Shown here one piece after another: positions 5,523-5,666 of a stretch of 5,666 nt of DNA. Under the pieces are notes generated by a model. That model saw only the letters and a program-made list of their open reading frames with translations. It did no database searches and was not told where the DNA came from. The DNA comes from Myxococcota bacterium (GTDB lineage: Bacteria; Myxococcota_A; Polyangia; HGW-17; JAJRWW01), in assembly GCA_024276595.1 (NCBI GenBank), contig JAJRWW010000582.1:1-5666 (forward strand), in the 5' to 3' direction. The stretch's first letter is position 1; each line of letters starts with the position of its first letter. The position numbers and the translations under genes were made by a program.

Positions 5523-5666
5523 CCCCGGAAAACCCCTCTTCGAACCTGGCCAGGCAGCGGCCAAAGCCGTCCGCCGTGGCCTCCCGGCGGCCGTAGTATA
5601 TCTTCTCGAACTCCGTGATTATCTCCTCCATGCTCCCGCGCTGCCTTTCACGACGAAAGACCGCCC
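5491..5666 (-). CDS. C-terminal end of a probable DUF4129 protein (5' part outside window)
   Basis: The minus-strand frame is open from the right edge (first full codon at 5664) for 57 residues to TGA at 5491-5493. It includes EEIITEFEKIYYGRREA, then a short helical stretch and an acidic end (GDEEAEVEMAD). The FEKIYYGRR pattern, a helix ending in YYG followed by Arg, is typical of the C-terminal tail of DUF4129 proteins. A DUF4129 gene is also what commonly precedes DUF4350 and moxR. It overlaps the DUF4350 start by 32 bases in another frame, so translation of the two is probably coupled. DUF4129 proteins are usually membrane proteins with this tail in the cytosol; function is unknown. Only the tail is visible, so the family call rests on a short motif plus context. 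Confidence 0.7.
   Translation of the reverse strand, partial: AVFRRERQRGSMEEIITEFEKIYYGRREATADGFGRCLARFEEGFSGDEEAEVEMAD

Noticed and set aside
4707..5618. Plus-strand frame of 303 codons with a repetitive GVAAPL pattern
   Set aside because: The repeat is only the antisense reading of the GGGGSK array; no independent coding evidence.

Overview
The window is GC-rich and bacterial, about two-thirds G+C by eye, with strong G/C bias at third codon positions. It is almost fully coding and holds six protein genes, two of them cut by the window edges. It has no RNA genes, mobile elements or CRISPR. The protein families are widespread, so the host cannot be named. A GC-rich Gram-negative of the Myxococcota/deltaproteobacterial type is my guess, at low confidence. 

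Left part, plus strand: 2-1162 is the 3' part of a TgpA-like membrane transglutaminase (Cys-His-Asp triad, C-terminal membrane helix, DUF4129-like tail). It is followed at 1247-1834 by a small protein with an N-terminal zinc ribbon, a Pro/Ala-rich linker and a two-helix DUF4190 membrane domain. These genes meet a minus-strand operon tail to tail, with a 73-base gap whose right end carries a hairpin (1884-1909). 

Right part, minus strand, in transcription order: the C-terminal end of a probable DUF4129 protein (5491-5666), a DUF4350-type membrane protein with a striking GGGGSK/GGGDSK linker (4164-5522), a MoxR-family AAA+ ATPase (3215-4174), and a DUF58 protein with a degenerate von Willebrand A-like metal site (1908-3218). 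Each gene overlaps the next (32, 11 and 4 bases), which points to one translationally coupled transcript whose promoter lies beyond the right edge. 

The order DUF4129 - DUF4350 - MoxR - DUF58 is a recurring bacterial arrangement; I recall the same order around moxR2 in Mycobacterium tuberculosis. The likely picture is an envelope-associated MoxR system. A cytosolic AAA+ chaperone-like ATPase works with a membrane-anchored DUF58 partner, the DUF4350 protein spans the membrane with a large outer domain, and a transglutaminase-fold enzyme acts on the outer face. The substrate is unknown. The most individual features are the near-identical 18-bp repeats encoding a natural flexible linker, the altered MIDAS residues in DUF58, and the convergent placement of the transglutaminase gene.
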